From Salinispora tropica CNB-440 (GTDB lineage Bacteria > Actinomycetota > Actinomycetes > Mycobacteriales > Micromonosporaceae), in contig NC_009380.1 in assembly GCF_000016425.1 (NCBI RefSeq), positions 1,740,144 through 1,804,143 of the forward strand: DNA of 64,000 nt, read 5' to 3'. The notes under the pieces are model-generated. The model saw only the letters and a list, made by a program, of their open reading frames with translations, was not told the origin of the DNA and did not search any database. Positions within the stretch are counted from its first letter, which is position 1; the number at the start of each line of letters is the position of its first letter. The position numbers and the translations under genes were made by a program. Below are positions 43,763 through 54,407 of the stretch, piece by piece.

Positions 43763-44899
43763 GTGTCGGACTGGCTTGCGGCACTGGACCGTCGAGCCGA
43801 GCTGCGCGCCAAGGCGGGGCTGACCCGCACCCTCCGCCCTCGCGCCGCCGCCGACGACATTGTTGATCTGGCCGGCAACGACTACCTCGGCCTGTCGCGG
43901 CATCCCGTGGTGACCGCGGCGGCCACCGCGGCGCTCGACGAGTACGGGCTGGGCGCCACCGGGTCCCGGCTGGTGCGTGGCTCGACCGCACCGCACCACG
44001 CCCTCGAGGAGGATCTGGCCGGCTGGCTCGGGGCCGAACGCGCCCTGCTCTTCTCCTCCGGCTACCTGGCCAACGTCGGCGCGGTCCGGGGCCTGGTGCG
44101 GCCGCGGACGCTCCTGGTCTCCGACGCGCACAACCACGCATCGCTGATCGACGGGTGCCGGATCTCCGGTGCGGAGACCGTGGTGACCCCGCACGCCGAC
44201 GTGGACGCGGTGCGGGCCGCGCTCGCCGCCACGCCGGGCCGCCCGGCGGTGGTGGTCACCGAGTCGGTGTTCTCGGTTGACGGGGATCTTGCCCCCCTCG
44301 CTGAGCTGCACGCGGTCGCCCGGGCGCACGACGCGTTGCTGCTGGTTGACGACGCCCACGGGCTCGGCGTGGTCGGGCCCGGTGGTGCCGGGGGAGCGAC
44401 CGCGGCCGATCTGGCCGGTGAACCGGACGTGATTGTCACCGCGACCCTCTCCAAGGCGCTGGGAGGGGCCGGCGGAGTGGTCGCCGCTCCGGCGGAGTTC
44501 GTGCGGCACCTGGTCGAGACCGGGCGGACGTTCATCTTCGACACCGCCCCGCCGCCCGCGGTGGTGGCCGGGGTCCGGGCCGCCATGGGGCTCGCCTGGA
44601 GGGGCGAGCAGCTGCGGGCGGAGTTGGGCGATCGGGTCGCGTTCGCGGTCCGGCGATTGCGCGCCGCCGGGCTGACCGGGTCGGCGCCGAAGGGCGCGGT
44701 CGTGTCGGTGACCGCACCCGGCCCCGAGGCGGCCACCGCCTGGGCCACCGACTGCCGAGACCGGGGCGTCGCGGTCGGCTGCTTCCGTCCCCCCTCCACC
44801 CCGGACAGTCGTTCCCGGCTCCGGCTGACCGTCAACGTCGGTGTTCCACGGGCGGACTTCGAGCGGGCCCTGGAGGTCGTCGTGGAGTGCGCGCCGTGA
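43763..44899 (+). CDS. bioF: 8-amino-7-oxononanoate synthase
   Basis: 378 aa from GTG 43763 after GAAGGAG. PLP-dependent condensation of pimeloyl thioester with alanine. Motifs: NDYLGLSRHP, GSRLVRGSTAPHHALEEDLA, FSSGYLAN, LVDDAHGLGVVG and the PLP lysine in TATLSKALGGAGG. It overlaps bioD at GTGA. No bioA lies in the window. Confidence 0.93.
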   Translation: MSDWLAALDRRAELRAKAGLTRTLRPRAAADDIVDLAGNDYLGLSRHPVVTAAATAALDEYGLGATGSRLVRGSTAPHHALEEDLAGWLGAERALLFSSGYLANVGAVRGLVRPRTLLVSDAHNHASLIDGCRISGAETVVTPHADVDAVRAALAATPGRPAVVVTESVFSVDGDLAPLAELHAVARAHDALLLVDDAHGLGVVGPGGAGGATAADLAGEPDVIVTATLSKALGGAGGVVAAPAEFVRHLVETGRTFIFDTAPPPAVVAGVRAAMGLAWRGEQLRAELGDRVAFAVRRLRAAGLTGSAPKGAVVSVTAPGPEAATAWATDCRDRGVAVGCFRPPSTPDSRSRLRLTVNVGVPRADFERALEVVVECAP

Positions 44900-45627
44900 G
44901 TGGGACGCCGTGGCGGGGGCCAGTGCTGGTGACCGGCACCGACACCGGGGTCGGCAAGACCGTGGCGACCGCGGCGGTCACGGCGGCGGCACAGGCCGCC
45001 GGGCTGCGGGTCGCGGTGGTCAAGCCGGGCCAGACCGGTACGGCCACCGGCGACCCGGTCGACATCGACGAAGTCACCCGACTCGCCGCGCCGCTCACCG
45101 GGCGGACGCTGGCGAGCTTCCCGGATCCGCTGGCCCCGCTGCCAGCGGCCCGGGTCGCCGAGTTGCCGCCACTGGAGCTGTACACGGCGGTTGACGCCGT
45201 CCGCGAGGAGGTCGACAAGCACGACCTGGTCCTGGTCGAGGGGGCCGGCGGGCTGCTCGTGCCGATGGGCCTGCGCCCCTCGGGTGAGCCGTGGACGATG
45301 GCCGATCTCGCGGTCTCCCTCGGCTGTCCGGCCGTGGTGGTGGCGCGGGCCGGGCTGGGCACCCTCAACCACACCGCGCTCACCCTGGAGGCGTTGGAAC
45401 GCCGGGCGGTGCCGGCGGGGGTGCTGCTCGGCGCCTGGCCGGCCGAGCCGGAGCTGGTCCACTGGGCGAACCTGACCGACCTGGTGCCGTACCTGCTCGG
45501 CGCGTTGCCGGCCGGGGCCGGGGCGATCGATCCGGGCGTGTTCCGGCGGTCCGCGCCGGGGTGGCTCACCCCGGCGCTGTACGGGGTGCTCGACGACTGG
45601 CGGGCCTGGGCCGAGGAGATCCGCTGA
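44896..45627 (+). CDS. bioD: Dethiobiotin synthetase
   Basis: 243 aa from GTG 44896 (overlapping the bioF stop); a GTG at 44887 would add three residues. ATP-dependent carboxylation and ring closure of 7,8-diaminononanoate. P-loop: TGTDTGVGKTVATAAV. Further motifs: VVKPGQTG and VEGAGGLLVPMG. It ends the bioF-bioD pair. Confidence 0.93.
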   Translation: MSGTPWRGPVLVTGTDTGVGKTVATAAVTAAAQAAGLRVAVVKPGQTGTATGDPVDIDEVTRLAAPLTGRTLASFPDPLAPLPAARVAELPPLELYTAVDAVREEVDKHDLVLVEGAGGLLVPMGLRPSGEPWTMADLAVSLGCPAVVVARAGLGTLNHTALTLEALERRAVPAGVLLGAWPAEPELVHWANLTDLVPYLLGALPAGAGAIDPGVFRRSAPGWLTPALYGVLDDWRAWAEEIR

Positions 45628-45636
45628 GCCGGCTGG

Positions 45637-46806
45637 TCAGCGGCGGACCACGAAGGCGTCCGGCATCCGGAAGGTGAGGTTGTCCGGATACCACGGGGGA
45701 CGCACCACCGTCACCCCGTCGAGTAGTGGGGTGACCTGCTCGACCACCACCGCCGCCTCCATCCGGGCCAGTTGGTCGCCGAGGCAGCGGTGGGCGCCCG
45801 CCCCGAAGGCAAGGTGCCGACGAGACCCCCGTTGGCCGGGCCGGAACTCGTCGGGCGCCGGCACGACGGCCGGGTCACGGCCGGCACGGGCCAGCCACAG
45901 CAGAACACTGGTGCCCGCCGCCACGGTGCTCCCGCCCAGTGTGCTGTCCACGGCGGCGACCCGCCGCCAGGTGACGATCGGCGGCTCCAGCCGCAGCCCC
46001 TCCTCGACCACATCGGCCACCGAGACGCTGTCGGCTCGCAGCGCGGCGCGGACCGTCGGTTCGTCGGCCAGCCGGTGCAGGAGCAGGGTGAGGAACTGCG
46101 ACGTGGTCTCCTGGCCGGCTACCAGCAGGAAGAACAGTGCGCCGACCAGCACGTCGGGTGGGTGCCCAGTGGCCCGCAGGGCAGCGGCCAGCCCACCGCC
46201 GGTGTCCGCGAACTCCCGCAGCACCTGGTGGAACCGGCCGACCTCGTCGGCCAGGGCCAGCTGGCGGTCGGCGTCCAGCGGGGCCCAGAACAGCTCCAGC
46301 GCCGCGCGGGCGAACTGCTTCACCGCGGAGACCGGGGCGTCCGGGAGTTCGACCAGGCGGGCCAGCACCAGCAGCGGCAGGTCGGCATTGAGCTCGGCGT
46401 GCAGGTCGGTGGAGCCACCAGAGTCGAGGGTGCGGCGGATCGCGGCTACCCGCTCGGCCACCAGCCCGGTCAGCCAGGGCCGTTGGGCGGCGACCTTCGC
46501 TGGATGCAGCGCGTCGGCGACGAGGGCGCGGATCGCCGGGTGGCTCACGCCGCCGTTGTTGGCCAGGGTCGGGGGGAGGCGGAAACGGTGTCCGGCGAGC
46601 ACCCGCAGGGCGGCCACCGGGATCGGGGTGACGGCGTCCAGGGCATTGTCCGGGCGGTAGGTCAACTGGTCGGTGAGCACCTGCCGGACCAGCGCGTGCT
46701 GGGTCACCACCAGGTGTTCGGTGCCCTGCTGGTCAGCCACCCGGGTGATGGCCGGCCAGTGGGTGCCGGCGGTCTTCGTCCAGCTCCGGAACAGCACGGC
46801 GGACAC
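45637..46806 (-). CDS. Cytochrome P450
   Basis: 389 aa from GTG 46806. The heme-thiolate motif is FGAGAHRCLGDQLAR, the I-helix oxygen-binding motif is AGQETTS, and ExxR lies in EEGLRLEPP. No ferredoxin or reductase gene is adjacent, so redox partners come from elsewhere. It starts 1 bp after the stop of the upstream methyltransferase gene. The substrate is unknown. Confidence 0.92.
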   Translation of the reverse strand: MSAVLFRSWTKTAGTHWPAITRVADQQGTEHLVVTQHALVRQVLTDQLTYRPDNALDAVTPIPVAALRVLAGHRFRLPPTLANNGGVSHPAIRALVADALHPAKVAAQRPWLTGLVAERVAAIRRTLDSGGSTDLHAELNADLPLLVLARLVELPDAPVSAVKQFARAALELFWAPLDADRQLALADEVGRFHQVLREFADTGGGLAAALRATGHPPDVLVGALFFLLVAGQETTSQFLTLLLHRLADEPTVRAALRADSVSVADVVEEGLRLEPPIVTWRRVAAVDSTLGGSTVAAGTSVLLWLARAGRDPAVVPAPDEFRPGQRGSRRHLAFGAGAHRCLGDQLARMEAAVVVEQVTPLLDGVTVVRPPWYPDNLTFRMPDAFVVRR

Positions 46807-46807
46807 G

Positions 46808-47476
46808 CTAGCGGGCCGTTCCGGGCAGCCTGGCTCGCAGTCGCCACACCGTGGCACGCTTCACGCGTACGCTTTCCAGCGTCTCGGGCACCGGCACCTC
46901 GTAGCTGGCCACCGGGTCGAAGCGGTCGCGGGGCAGGAACGCGCGGTCGGGGTCGCCGACCAGCACCGTGGCCCCCGCGCGGGCGGCGGTGAGCAGGAAG
47001 CGGAGCATGCGCCTCGCCATCGCCGCGCTGTAGAACACGTCGCCGGCGAGGACGACCTCGGCGTCGCCCGCGTCGCCGTCGAGGATGTCGGCCAGCTCGG
47101 CGTCGAGGCGTACCCCGTTGGCCTCGGCGTTGACGGCGACGGCCGCGACGGCCAGCGGGTCGACCTCGACCGCGCGGACGGCGGTGGCGCCGGCGCGGGC
47201 CGCGGCGATGGCCACCAGACCCGAGCCGGCGGCCAGGTCGAGAACTCGCCGACCGGCGACCAGGTCGGGGTGGTCGGTGACGTATCGGGCGAGGGCCTGC
47301 CCGCCGGCCCAGGCGAAGGCCCAGAAGGGGGGCGGTTGGTCACTGCGGAACTCACCCTCGGTCAGTTCCCAGAGCCCGACCGCGTCGTCGGCCTGGTGGA
47401 GTCGTACCTCGGGGACGAAGGCGACCGGCGTGAGCCGGGCGTGCAGTCGGACGAAGGCGGTGGCGAGTTCGGACAC
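46808..47476 (-). CDS. ETFB-lysine-methyltransferase-like SAM methyltransferase
   Basis: 222 aa from a GTG start. Near the N-terminus it reads LWELTEGEFRSDQPPPFWAF, then AWAGGQALARYV, and the SAM motif is VLDLAAGSGLVAIAAARAG. This matches the METTL20/ETFBKMT-type family (COG3897), whose members methylate lysines of electron-transfer flavoprotein beta. A post-I acidic VEVDPLAVAAV follows. The target in this organism is inferred. Confidence 0.78.
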   Translation of the reverse strand: MSELATAFVRLHARLTPVAFVPEVRLHQADDAVGLWELTEGEFRSDQPPPFWAFAWAGGQALARYVTDHPDLVAGRRVLDLAAGSGLVAIAAARAGATAVRAVEVDPLAVAAVAVNAEANGVRLDAELADILDGDAGDAEVVLAGDVFYSAAMARRMLRFLLTAARAGATVLVGDPDRAFLPRDRFDPVASYEVPVPETLESVRVKRATVWRLRARLPGTAR

Positions 47477-47577
47477 CGGCCGATTCTCCCGCAGCCGTTA
47501 CGCCGGGGTGGTGGCCCGGTCTGGTGCTGCCGGGGCACGTGCTTCGCCGCGGTGGCTCGGCCGGCTCGGGTCCGCGC

Positions 47578-48180
47578 TCAGTCCAGCTGCGCCGGGTCGA
47601 GTCCCAGCTCCCGGGCGGTCACCAGGCGTACCCACTCGGTGAACTGGCGTCGGGAGATCACCCGGCTGTGCACCGCGAGCTGGACGGCGAGACCGTCCAT
47701 CACGGCGCTGATCCGCCACGCGGCGCCGGCCGGGTCGGCGCACTCGAAGGTGTGGTTGGCTACCCCGTCGGCGATCACCGCCGCCAGGTCCTGCCGCCAG
47801 CGCAGGTCCAGCCGTCGGGAGGTCTTCTCCAACTCCGGCGTACGCAGCGACTCGGCCCAGCCGTCGATCCACATGGCCCACGAGGTGGGGCGGCCGGCGG
47901 GTGTGTAGAGCCGCACCAGCCGGCGGAGCTTGGTCAGCGGCGGGGCGCTGGAGCGCATCACCGCGTCCAGCCGGGTGAGATCCTGCTCGACGGCGTACGC
48001 GAACGCCTCGGCGAGTAGCCGGTCCTTGGTGGCGAAGTGGTAGAAGACCAGTGCCTGACTCACCCCGGCCGCCTGTGCCACGTCCGCGGTGCGGGTGTTC
48101 GCCAATCCGCGTTCCACGATCACGTCACAGGCGGTGCGCAGCAGGGCATCCAGGCGGACCTCGGCCGCACGTCTCGTCAC
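47578..48180 (-). CDS. TetR family transcriptional regulator
   Basis: 200 aa from a GTG start. HTH: LLRTACDVIVERGLANTRTADVAQAAGVSQALVFYHFATKDRLLAEAF. The C-terminal domain is of the BetI-like group. It lies upstream of the methyltransferase-P450 pair on the same strand, about 100 bp away, and could regulate them. Ligand unknown. Confidence 0.88.
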   Translation of the reverse strand: MTRRAAEVRLDALLRTACDVIVERGLANTRTADVAQAAGVSQALVFYHFATKDRLLAEAFAYAVEQDLTRLDAVMRSSAPPLTKLRRLVRLYTPAGRPTSWAMWIDGWAESLRTPELEKTSRRLDLRWRQDLAAVIADGVANHTFECADPAGAAWRISAVMDGLAVQLAVHSRVISRRQFTEWVRLVTARELGLDPAQLD

Positions 48181-48395
48181 GACCGTTACCGTAGTGCACT
48201 CGAACGGGTACGAGCTGTAACCACCCAGGGTGAATTCGACCTACGGCAGTCGGAAGTAGGACAGTTCTCTCGGACGCTGAACCACGTGGCTCGTCGGTAC
48301 TGCACCACGTGGCTCTTCGGCGGTTCGGCTCGGTCGGTCCAGGGCGCGTTCTGGCCCTGGTTGAGGTGCGGCGGGGCGCGCCGAGGGGGGTCGAG

Positions 48396-48425
48396 TTGGC
48401 AACTGCTCGCCGGCTCGGCTAAAGT
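48396..48425 (+). promoter_or_regulatory. Promoter of the first tRNA block
   Basis: TTGGCA (48396-48401) and TAAAGT (48420-48425) are separated by 18 bp. The predicted start lies about 25 bases before tRNA-Gly. Confidence 0.5.
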
Positions 48426-48455
48426 TCTCATCCGTCACCGGGAAGCCGGGGGCGT

Positions 48456-48528
48456 GCGGACGTAGCGCAGCTGGTAGCGCATCACCTTGCCAAGGTGAGG
48501 GTCGCGGGTTCGAATCCCGTCGTCCGCT
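48456..48528 (+). tRNA. tRNA-Gly(GCC)
   Basis: 73-nt cloverleaf: acceptor GCGGACG pairs with CGTCCGC; the anticodon stem TCACC/GGTGA encloses loop TTGCCAA (anticodon GCC); the T-loop is TTCGAAT. CCA is not encoded. An identical copy lies at 49232-49304. Confidence 0.97.
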
Positions 48529-48562
48529 CGGAGATGCCGCCACGCACGACCGGGGGCAACCC

Positions 48563-48633
48563 GGTGGGGTGGCCGAGAGGCGAGGCAACGGCCTGCAAAG
48601 CCGTGTACGCGGGTTCAAATCCCGTCCCCACCT
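48563..48633 (+). tRNA. tRNA-Cys(GCA)
   Basis: 71-nt cloverleaf: acceptor GGTGGGG pairs with CCCCACC, discriminator U; anticodon stem ACGGC/GCCGT around loop CTGCAAA (anticodon GCA); T-loop TTCAAAT. A U discriminator is typical of tRNA-Cys. CCA is not encoded. Confidence 0.96.
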
Positions 48634-48645
48634 CAGCAGGACCGA

Positions 48646-48717
48646 GGGCGATTGGCGCAGTGGGAGCGCGCTTCCTTGACACGGAAGAGGTCACTGGTTC
48701 AAACCCAGTATCGCCCA
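48646..48717 (+). tRNA. tRNA-Val(GAC)
   Basis: 72-nt cloverleaf: acceptor GGGCGAT pairs with ATCGCCC; anticodon stem CTTCC/GGAAG around loop TTGACAC (anticodon GAC); T-loop TTCAAAC. The genomic sequence continues with CCA (48718-48720), unlike the second copy. Confidence 0.96.
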
Positions 48718-48720
48718 CCA

Positions 48721-49231
48721 TATTGGATACAGCCGACACCTTTGAGTTCTCTTCGGTTCTTGGGCCGTGGGGCTGGTGGAAGGCGCAGTGCGGCTGCGGG
48801 ACGTCGCGCAAGCCGGTGGCAGTGCGGTTCGCCGGGCTGGTTCACGCAGGGTGTGGCCCTCAAAAACTGCGACGCCTCGCGCCGCATGGCGGTGCAGGTG
48901 ACCGCCCGTAGGCGGTGTGGATGTCCGCGAGCCGTAGCCCTCCGGAACCTGTTGCGGCTGGACGAGCAGGCGGCACGTACCGGCCGTCGGGGTGCCCGGC
49001 TGACGGTTCATCAGCAACCGTGACTATCTGACCAGCGCTGGCGCACGCGAGTTGCCGCAACGGATCGGCGAGGTGTTCCCTTTCTGGAGGGAGACGGCGG
49101 CCCGGTGTGGCGAGAGTTGGCTGCTATCGGCTGCGGATGGGCTGTGTGATCCGACGTGGCCGGGGGCCCGGGTCTCGGCGATCTTGCCGTCGGGTAGGGT
49201 TACGTCCGTCGCCGACGCGGTTCGGTGGCAC
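48721..49231. other. Spacer between the two tRNA blocks
   Basis: 511 bp with no supported gene. Open frames have shadow-type compositions or start inside the tRNAs. A TAGGGT near 49195-49200 could be the -10 of the second tRNA block. No integrase or repeat was seen. Confidence 0.45.
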
Positions 49232-49304
49232 GCGGACGTAGCGCAGCTGGTAGCGCATCACCTTGCCAAGGTGAGGGTCGCGGGTTCGAATCCCGTCGTC
49301 CGCT
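49232..49304 (+). tRNA. tRNA-Gly(GCC), second copy
   Basis: Identical in all 73 positions to the copy at 48456. CCA is not encoded. The block Gly-Val repeats the Gly-Cys-Val block without Cys. Confidence 0.97.
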
Positions 49305-49342
49305 CGTTCACCGCCAGCCTGGTTCTGGTTTGCGGTGGTTCG

Positions 49343-49414
49343 GGGCGATTGGCGCAGTGGGAGCGCGCTTCCTTGACACGGAAGAGGTCACTGGTTCAAA
49401 CCCAGTATCGCCCA
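49343..49414 (+). tRNA. tRNA-Val(GAC), second copy
   Basis: Identical to the tRNA at 48646 over 72 nt, but followed by CTCAAA rather than CCA, so the 3' CCA must be added enzymatically. Confidence 0.96.
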
Positions 49415-49673
49415 CTCAAAACCTAAGAGCGGGCAGTGAGGTGCCCTGCTCCTCTCATCCGAGGGCGGCCTCGGTCGGCGTCGAACTCGCCACCGGGCGT
49501 CCGCCACGGCCAGTTTGACCGTGCAGGAGGTCGGCGTCCACGCCACCTGACGCGGCGGTCGGGCCGTACCGAGCAACGTGGCCCGTGGTCGGGACCGGTG
49601 TTCTGCCGTCGGCGGATCTGCTGGCGGCAGAGAGCGGTAGGCGGAGCCTTCGCGGGCCGGCACGGTGGAGCAC
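49415..49673. other. Gap between the second tRNA block and the SDR gene
   Basis: No gene is seen. A GAGCGGGCAG-CTGCCCGCTC-like segment just after tRNA-Val (about 49429-49450) may contribute to transcript termination; the match is imperfect. Confidence 0.25.
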
Positions 49674-50666
49674 ATGAGACTGTTGGTGCTGGGCGGCACG
49701 GGATTCGTCGGCGGGGCGGTGGTCCGTGCGGGGCTACGCCGGGACTGGGCGGTGACGGTGTTCAACCGGGGCCGCCACGGGACTACGCCGACCGGGGTGC
49801 GGCGGCTGCGGGGCGACCGGACCGCACCGGGCGGGCTGGCCTCGCTCGCCGGCCAGGAGTGGGACCTGGTCGTCGACACCTGGGACGGGGCGCCCCGGGC
49901 TGCCGGGGATTCGGCACGGGCTCTGGCCGGGCAGGTCGGACGCTACGTCTACGTCTCCAGCGGCTCGGTCTACGCCGAGCCGGTGGCGTTGGGGTCGGCG
50001 GAGGATGCTCCGGTGGTCGACGCCGCGCCCGACGCCGTCGAGGCCGACTACCCGTCCAACAAGGCCGGTGCCGAGCGGGCTGTTCGGGAGGTATACGGCC
50101 AGCTGGCGCTGATCGCCCGGGCCGGGTTGATCCTTGGGCCTGGTGAGGACATCGGTCGGTTGCCGTGGTGGTTGGAGCGGATCACCCGTGGCGGTGACGT
50201 GTTGGCGCCCGGCCCGGCCGACCTTGCCCTGCAGTACGTTGACGTCCGCGACCTGGCGGCGTTCCTGCTTGACCCGAGGGTGCCCGGTGGGACGTTCAAC
50301 GTGGTCAGCCGTACCGGGCACGCGACGATGGGGGAGTTGCTCGCTGCCTGCGTCGCGGCGACGGGGGCCGACGCCCGCCTGTGCTGGGTCGAACCGGAGC
50401 GGATTCTGGCGGCCGGCGTGGTGCCGTGGAACGACCTGCCGGTGTGGATTCCGGCCGGGCATCCGTACCGCTGGTTGCAGGAGCGCGACGTGCGGGCCGC
50501 GTTCGCCGCCGGGCTGGTGTGCCGCCCGGTGGTCGACACCGTGGCCGACACCTGGTCCTGGCTGCGGGCGGCGGGTGCCGTGCCGCCCCGCGCGGGCCGT
50601 CCGCAACGCGCCCCGGTGGGCCTGGACCCGGCCCGGGAGGCGGTGCTGCTGTCGACTGGGCGCTGA
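49674..50666 (+). CDS. NAD-dependent epimerase/dehydratase family protein (atypical SDR)
   Basis: 330 aa from ATG 49674, preceded by GGTGGAG; a GTG at 49665 would add three residues. The Rossmann motif is LVLGGTGFVGGAVV, followed by YVYVSSGSVYAEP and ADYPSNKAGAERAV. The usual YxxxK is replaced: YPSNKAGAE retains a Tyr-x3-Lys spacing (Y-P-S-N-K). It resembles the plastid CSP41/reductase-like group of extended SDRs. Substrate unknown. Confidence 0.82.
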   Translation: MRLLVLGGTGFVGGAVVRAGLRRDWAVTVFNRGRHGTTPTGVRRLRGDRTAPGGLASLAGQEWDLVVDTWDGAPRAAGDSARALAGQVGRYVYVSSGSVYAEPVALGSAEDAPVVDAAPDAVEADYPSNKAGAERAVREVYGQLALIARAGLILGPGEDIGRLPWWLERITRGGDVLAPGPADLALQYVDVRDLAAFLLDPRVPGGTFNVVSRTGHATMGELLAACVAATGADARLCWVEPERILAAGVVPWNDLPVWIPAGHPYRWLQERDVRAAFAAGLVCRPVVDTVADTWSWLRAAGAVPPRAGRPQRAPVGLDPAREAVLLSTGR

Positions 50667-50692
50667 CCGCGGGCCACCGGTTGGCCGGGCCG

Positions 50693-51667
50693 TCAGAGCT
50701 GCGGGACGGTCAGGTCGAGCACCTCGTCAATCTCGCGGCGGGGCGTGGGCCAGCCGGGTTGGCCATAGCCGACCCGCATCACCATCTGCGGGGTGCCGTA
50801 GCGCCCCAGCGAGAGTCGGAGTTGTTCGCGGGCGGTGGGTACCTCGATGGGTTGGGAGAGCATCGATACGGAGAGCCCGGCATCGGTTGCGGTGAGCAGC
50901 GTGCGTTGGAGTGCCTGCCCGGCGATGACCTGGTCGACGGCGGTGTTGCCGGGGCCGCCGAGGACCGCGACAAGGGGTTCCGGTTCGAAGTCGCGGCCAG
51001 GGGCACGTTCCCGGCCGCCGAAGGCGCGCGCCGGCAGCAGGTCCTGCGGCTCGAACGGTGGGCCACCGGCGGTCGCTGGCACCCCGTCGGGGGCCTCGTC
51101 GTGGTGGACCCACCTCTCTCGTTCGGCGCGGTATGACGGGTTGCGTTCCAGCACGTGGTGAGCGCCCCGGGCGATCTCCGCAAACGCGTTCACCGCGCTC
51201 GTGCCGATCAGCAGCTCCAGCCAGCACTCCTCGGCCCGGGCCGCCTCGGTGAGGCGCCACCGGGCGTCGGCTGGTACCGGGTCGGGCTGGAAGGGAGCGC
51301 GGTTGCTGAACCGGCGGGGGATCGCCGCATAGAGGGCCTGCTCGATCGGGGTGCAGCGGCGCGGCCGGTCCGGGACCAGTCGGGCCACCACGTCGGGCTC
51401 GGCCGGATACGGGCGCAGCCGTACGGCCGCCGGCGTCTCCGCCGCGGCCAGGGCGAGCCGTAGGTTGAACAGCGCCGCCCCGGCGGCGATGCGGATCCCC
51501 CAGCCGTTCGGGTCGGTGGCGGGCAGCCGCCGGGACGGGTCCACGAGCACCTCGATCCCTCCGTCGCGCAGGCGGAACCGCCACGGCTGCGTGTTGTGCA
51601 GCGACGGGGCACGGATGGCGTCGGCCGCGGCGGCACGTAGCTGCGCTAAGGTGTAGTAAGCGTCCAT
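50693..51667 (-). CDS. Acg-type nitroreductase family protein
   Basis: 324 aa from ATG 51667 (MDAYYTLAQLRAAAADA). The family motif RAPSLHNTQPWRFRL is at the N-terminus, with DRPRRCTPIEQAL and RRFSNRAPFQPDPV in the middle and a C-terminal half resembling the first. It matches the Acg/Rv2032 group of FMN-binding proteins that mark the DosR dormancy regulon in mycobacteria. It is divergent from a DosR-like gene. The enzymatic activity of the group is unclear; it may sequester FMN. Confidence 0.85.
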   Translation of the reverse strand: MDAYYTLAQLRAAAADAIRAPSLHNTQPWRFRLRDGGIEVLVDPSRRLPATDPNGWGIRIAAGAALFNLRLALAAAETPAAVRLRPYPAEPDVVARLVPDRPRRCTPIEQALYAAIPRRFSNRAPFQPDPVPADARWRLTEAARAEECWLELLIGTSAVNAFAEIARGAHHVLERNPSYRAERERWVHHDEAPDGVPATAGGPPFEPQDLLPARAFGGRERAPGRDFEPEPLVAVLGGPGNTAVDQVIAGQALQRTLLTATDAGLSVSMLSQPIEVPTAREQLRLSLGRYGTPQMVMRVGYGQPGWPTPRREIDEVLDLTVPQL

Positions 51668-51750
51668 GGTGTCGCTCCTCTCCGTTGGCGCGCCACGTCT
51701 GCTCCTTCTTCCACCGTCTCCCAGGAGGGTCAGCGGGCCCAGGGCCGGAT

Positions 51751-51768
51751 GTCCCTTCCCTACGGGAC
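51751..51768. promoter_or_regulatory. Candidate DosR-type inverted repeat, GTCCC-N8-GGGAC
   Basis: GTCCCTTCCCTACGGGAC lies between the divergent Acg-type and DosR-like genes. Another element with the same arms and 8-bp spacing lies upstream of the phosphoketolase gene (60864-60881). The mycobacterial DosR box has the opposite polarity (GGGAC then GTCCC), so a match is not claimed. Confidence 0.3.
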
Positions 51769-51944
51769 CGACTGTCCTGCCCGGGACCGGAGCATCCGGT
51801 GTTCGTACTGTCGGCCTGCGCTGTCCGTATTGTCGCGCTTGTCCGCCCTTCTTGAGTGGGAATCACCCGAGCGGGTGGCCGGGCCGGGGCGGATCGGGAC
51901 CTTCGACCCCTGCGGAACAGTCGCCAGCAGGGTAGAAACAAGGG

Positions 51945-52583
51945 ATGATCCGCGTGTACCTACTCGACGACCATGAGGTCGTCCGTCGTGGCCTTGCCGA
52001 CCTGCTCACGGCCAGCGGCGACATTGAGGTTGTCGGCGAGTCCGGCCTGGCGCAGGAGGCGGCCCGCCGCATCCCGGCGCTCCGGCCCGACGTGGCGATC
52101 CTCGACGCGCGGCTGCCCGACGGCAACGGCATCGACGTGTGCCGTGACATCCGGGCCCTGGACTCGTCGATCAAGGGCTTGATTCTCACCTCGTACGAGG
52201 ACGACGAGGCGCTCTTCGCGGCGATCATGGCCGGCGCGGCCGGCTACGTGCTCAAGCAGATCCGCGGCACCGACCTGGTGGACGCGGTCCGTCGGGTGTC
52301 CGCCGGGCAGTCGCTGCTCGACCCCGCGATCACCACCCGGGTGCTGGAGCGGATCCGCAGCGGCGTCGAGCAGCCCCGGGAGCTGAAGTCCCTGACGGAT
52401 CAGGAGCGGCGGATCCTGGAGTACGTGGCCGAGGGCCTCACCAACCGGGAGATCGCCGGCAAGATGTTCCTCGCCGAGAAGACCGTGAAGAACTACGTCT
52501 CCAGCATGCTGGCGAAGCTCGGCCTGGAGCGGCGGACGCAGGCAGCCGTGCTCGCCACCCGCCTGCTCGGCAAGGCCCACTGA
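51945..52583 (+). CDS. NarL/FixJ-family response regulator, DosR/DevR-like
   Basis: 212 aa. The receiver domain contains LLDDHEVVRRGL and the phospho-acceptor Asp54 in AILDARLPDG. The C-terminal LuxR HTH reads LTDQERRILEYVAEGLTNREIAGKMFLAEKTVKNYVSSMLAKLGL. The sequence and the surrounding Acg, universal stress and GAF-kinase genes match DosR/DevR, the hypoxia and NO/CO response regulator. It faces its likely kinase (52644) with about 60 bp between the stops. Confidence 0.88.
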   Translation: MIRVYLLDDHEVVRRGLADLLTASGDIEVVGESGLAQEAARRIPALRPDVAILDARLPDGNGIDVCRDIRALDSSIKGLILTSYEDDEALFAAIMAGAAGYVLKQIRGTDLVDAVRRVSAGQSLLDPAITTRVLERIRSGVEQPRELKSLTDQERRILEYVAEGLTNREIAGKMFLAEKTVKNYVSSMLAKLGLERRTQAAVLATRLLGKAH

Positions 52584-52643
52584 CCGGTAGCACCGGCGGC
52601 ACGCCCAGCGGTCTCGGCGTTGCGCCGACGCGCCGTTGGCGGC

Positions 52644-54374
<1,731 letters not shown>

Positions 54375-54407
54375 CTAACGCCGCCGACCAGGGGCGTGAC
54401 ACGCCCG

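Noticed and set aside
48691..49017. Frames on both strands between the tRNA blocks
   Set aside because: They begin inside tRNAs or lack start signals and show no family resemblance.
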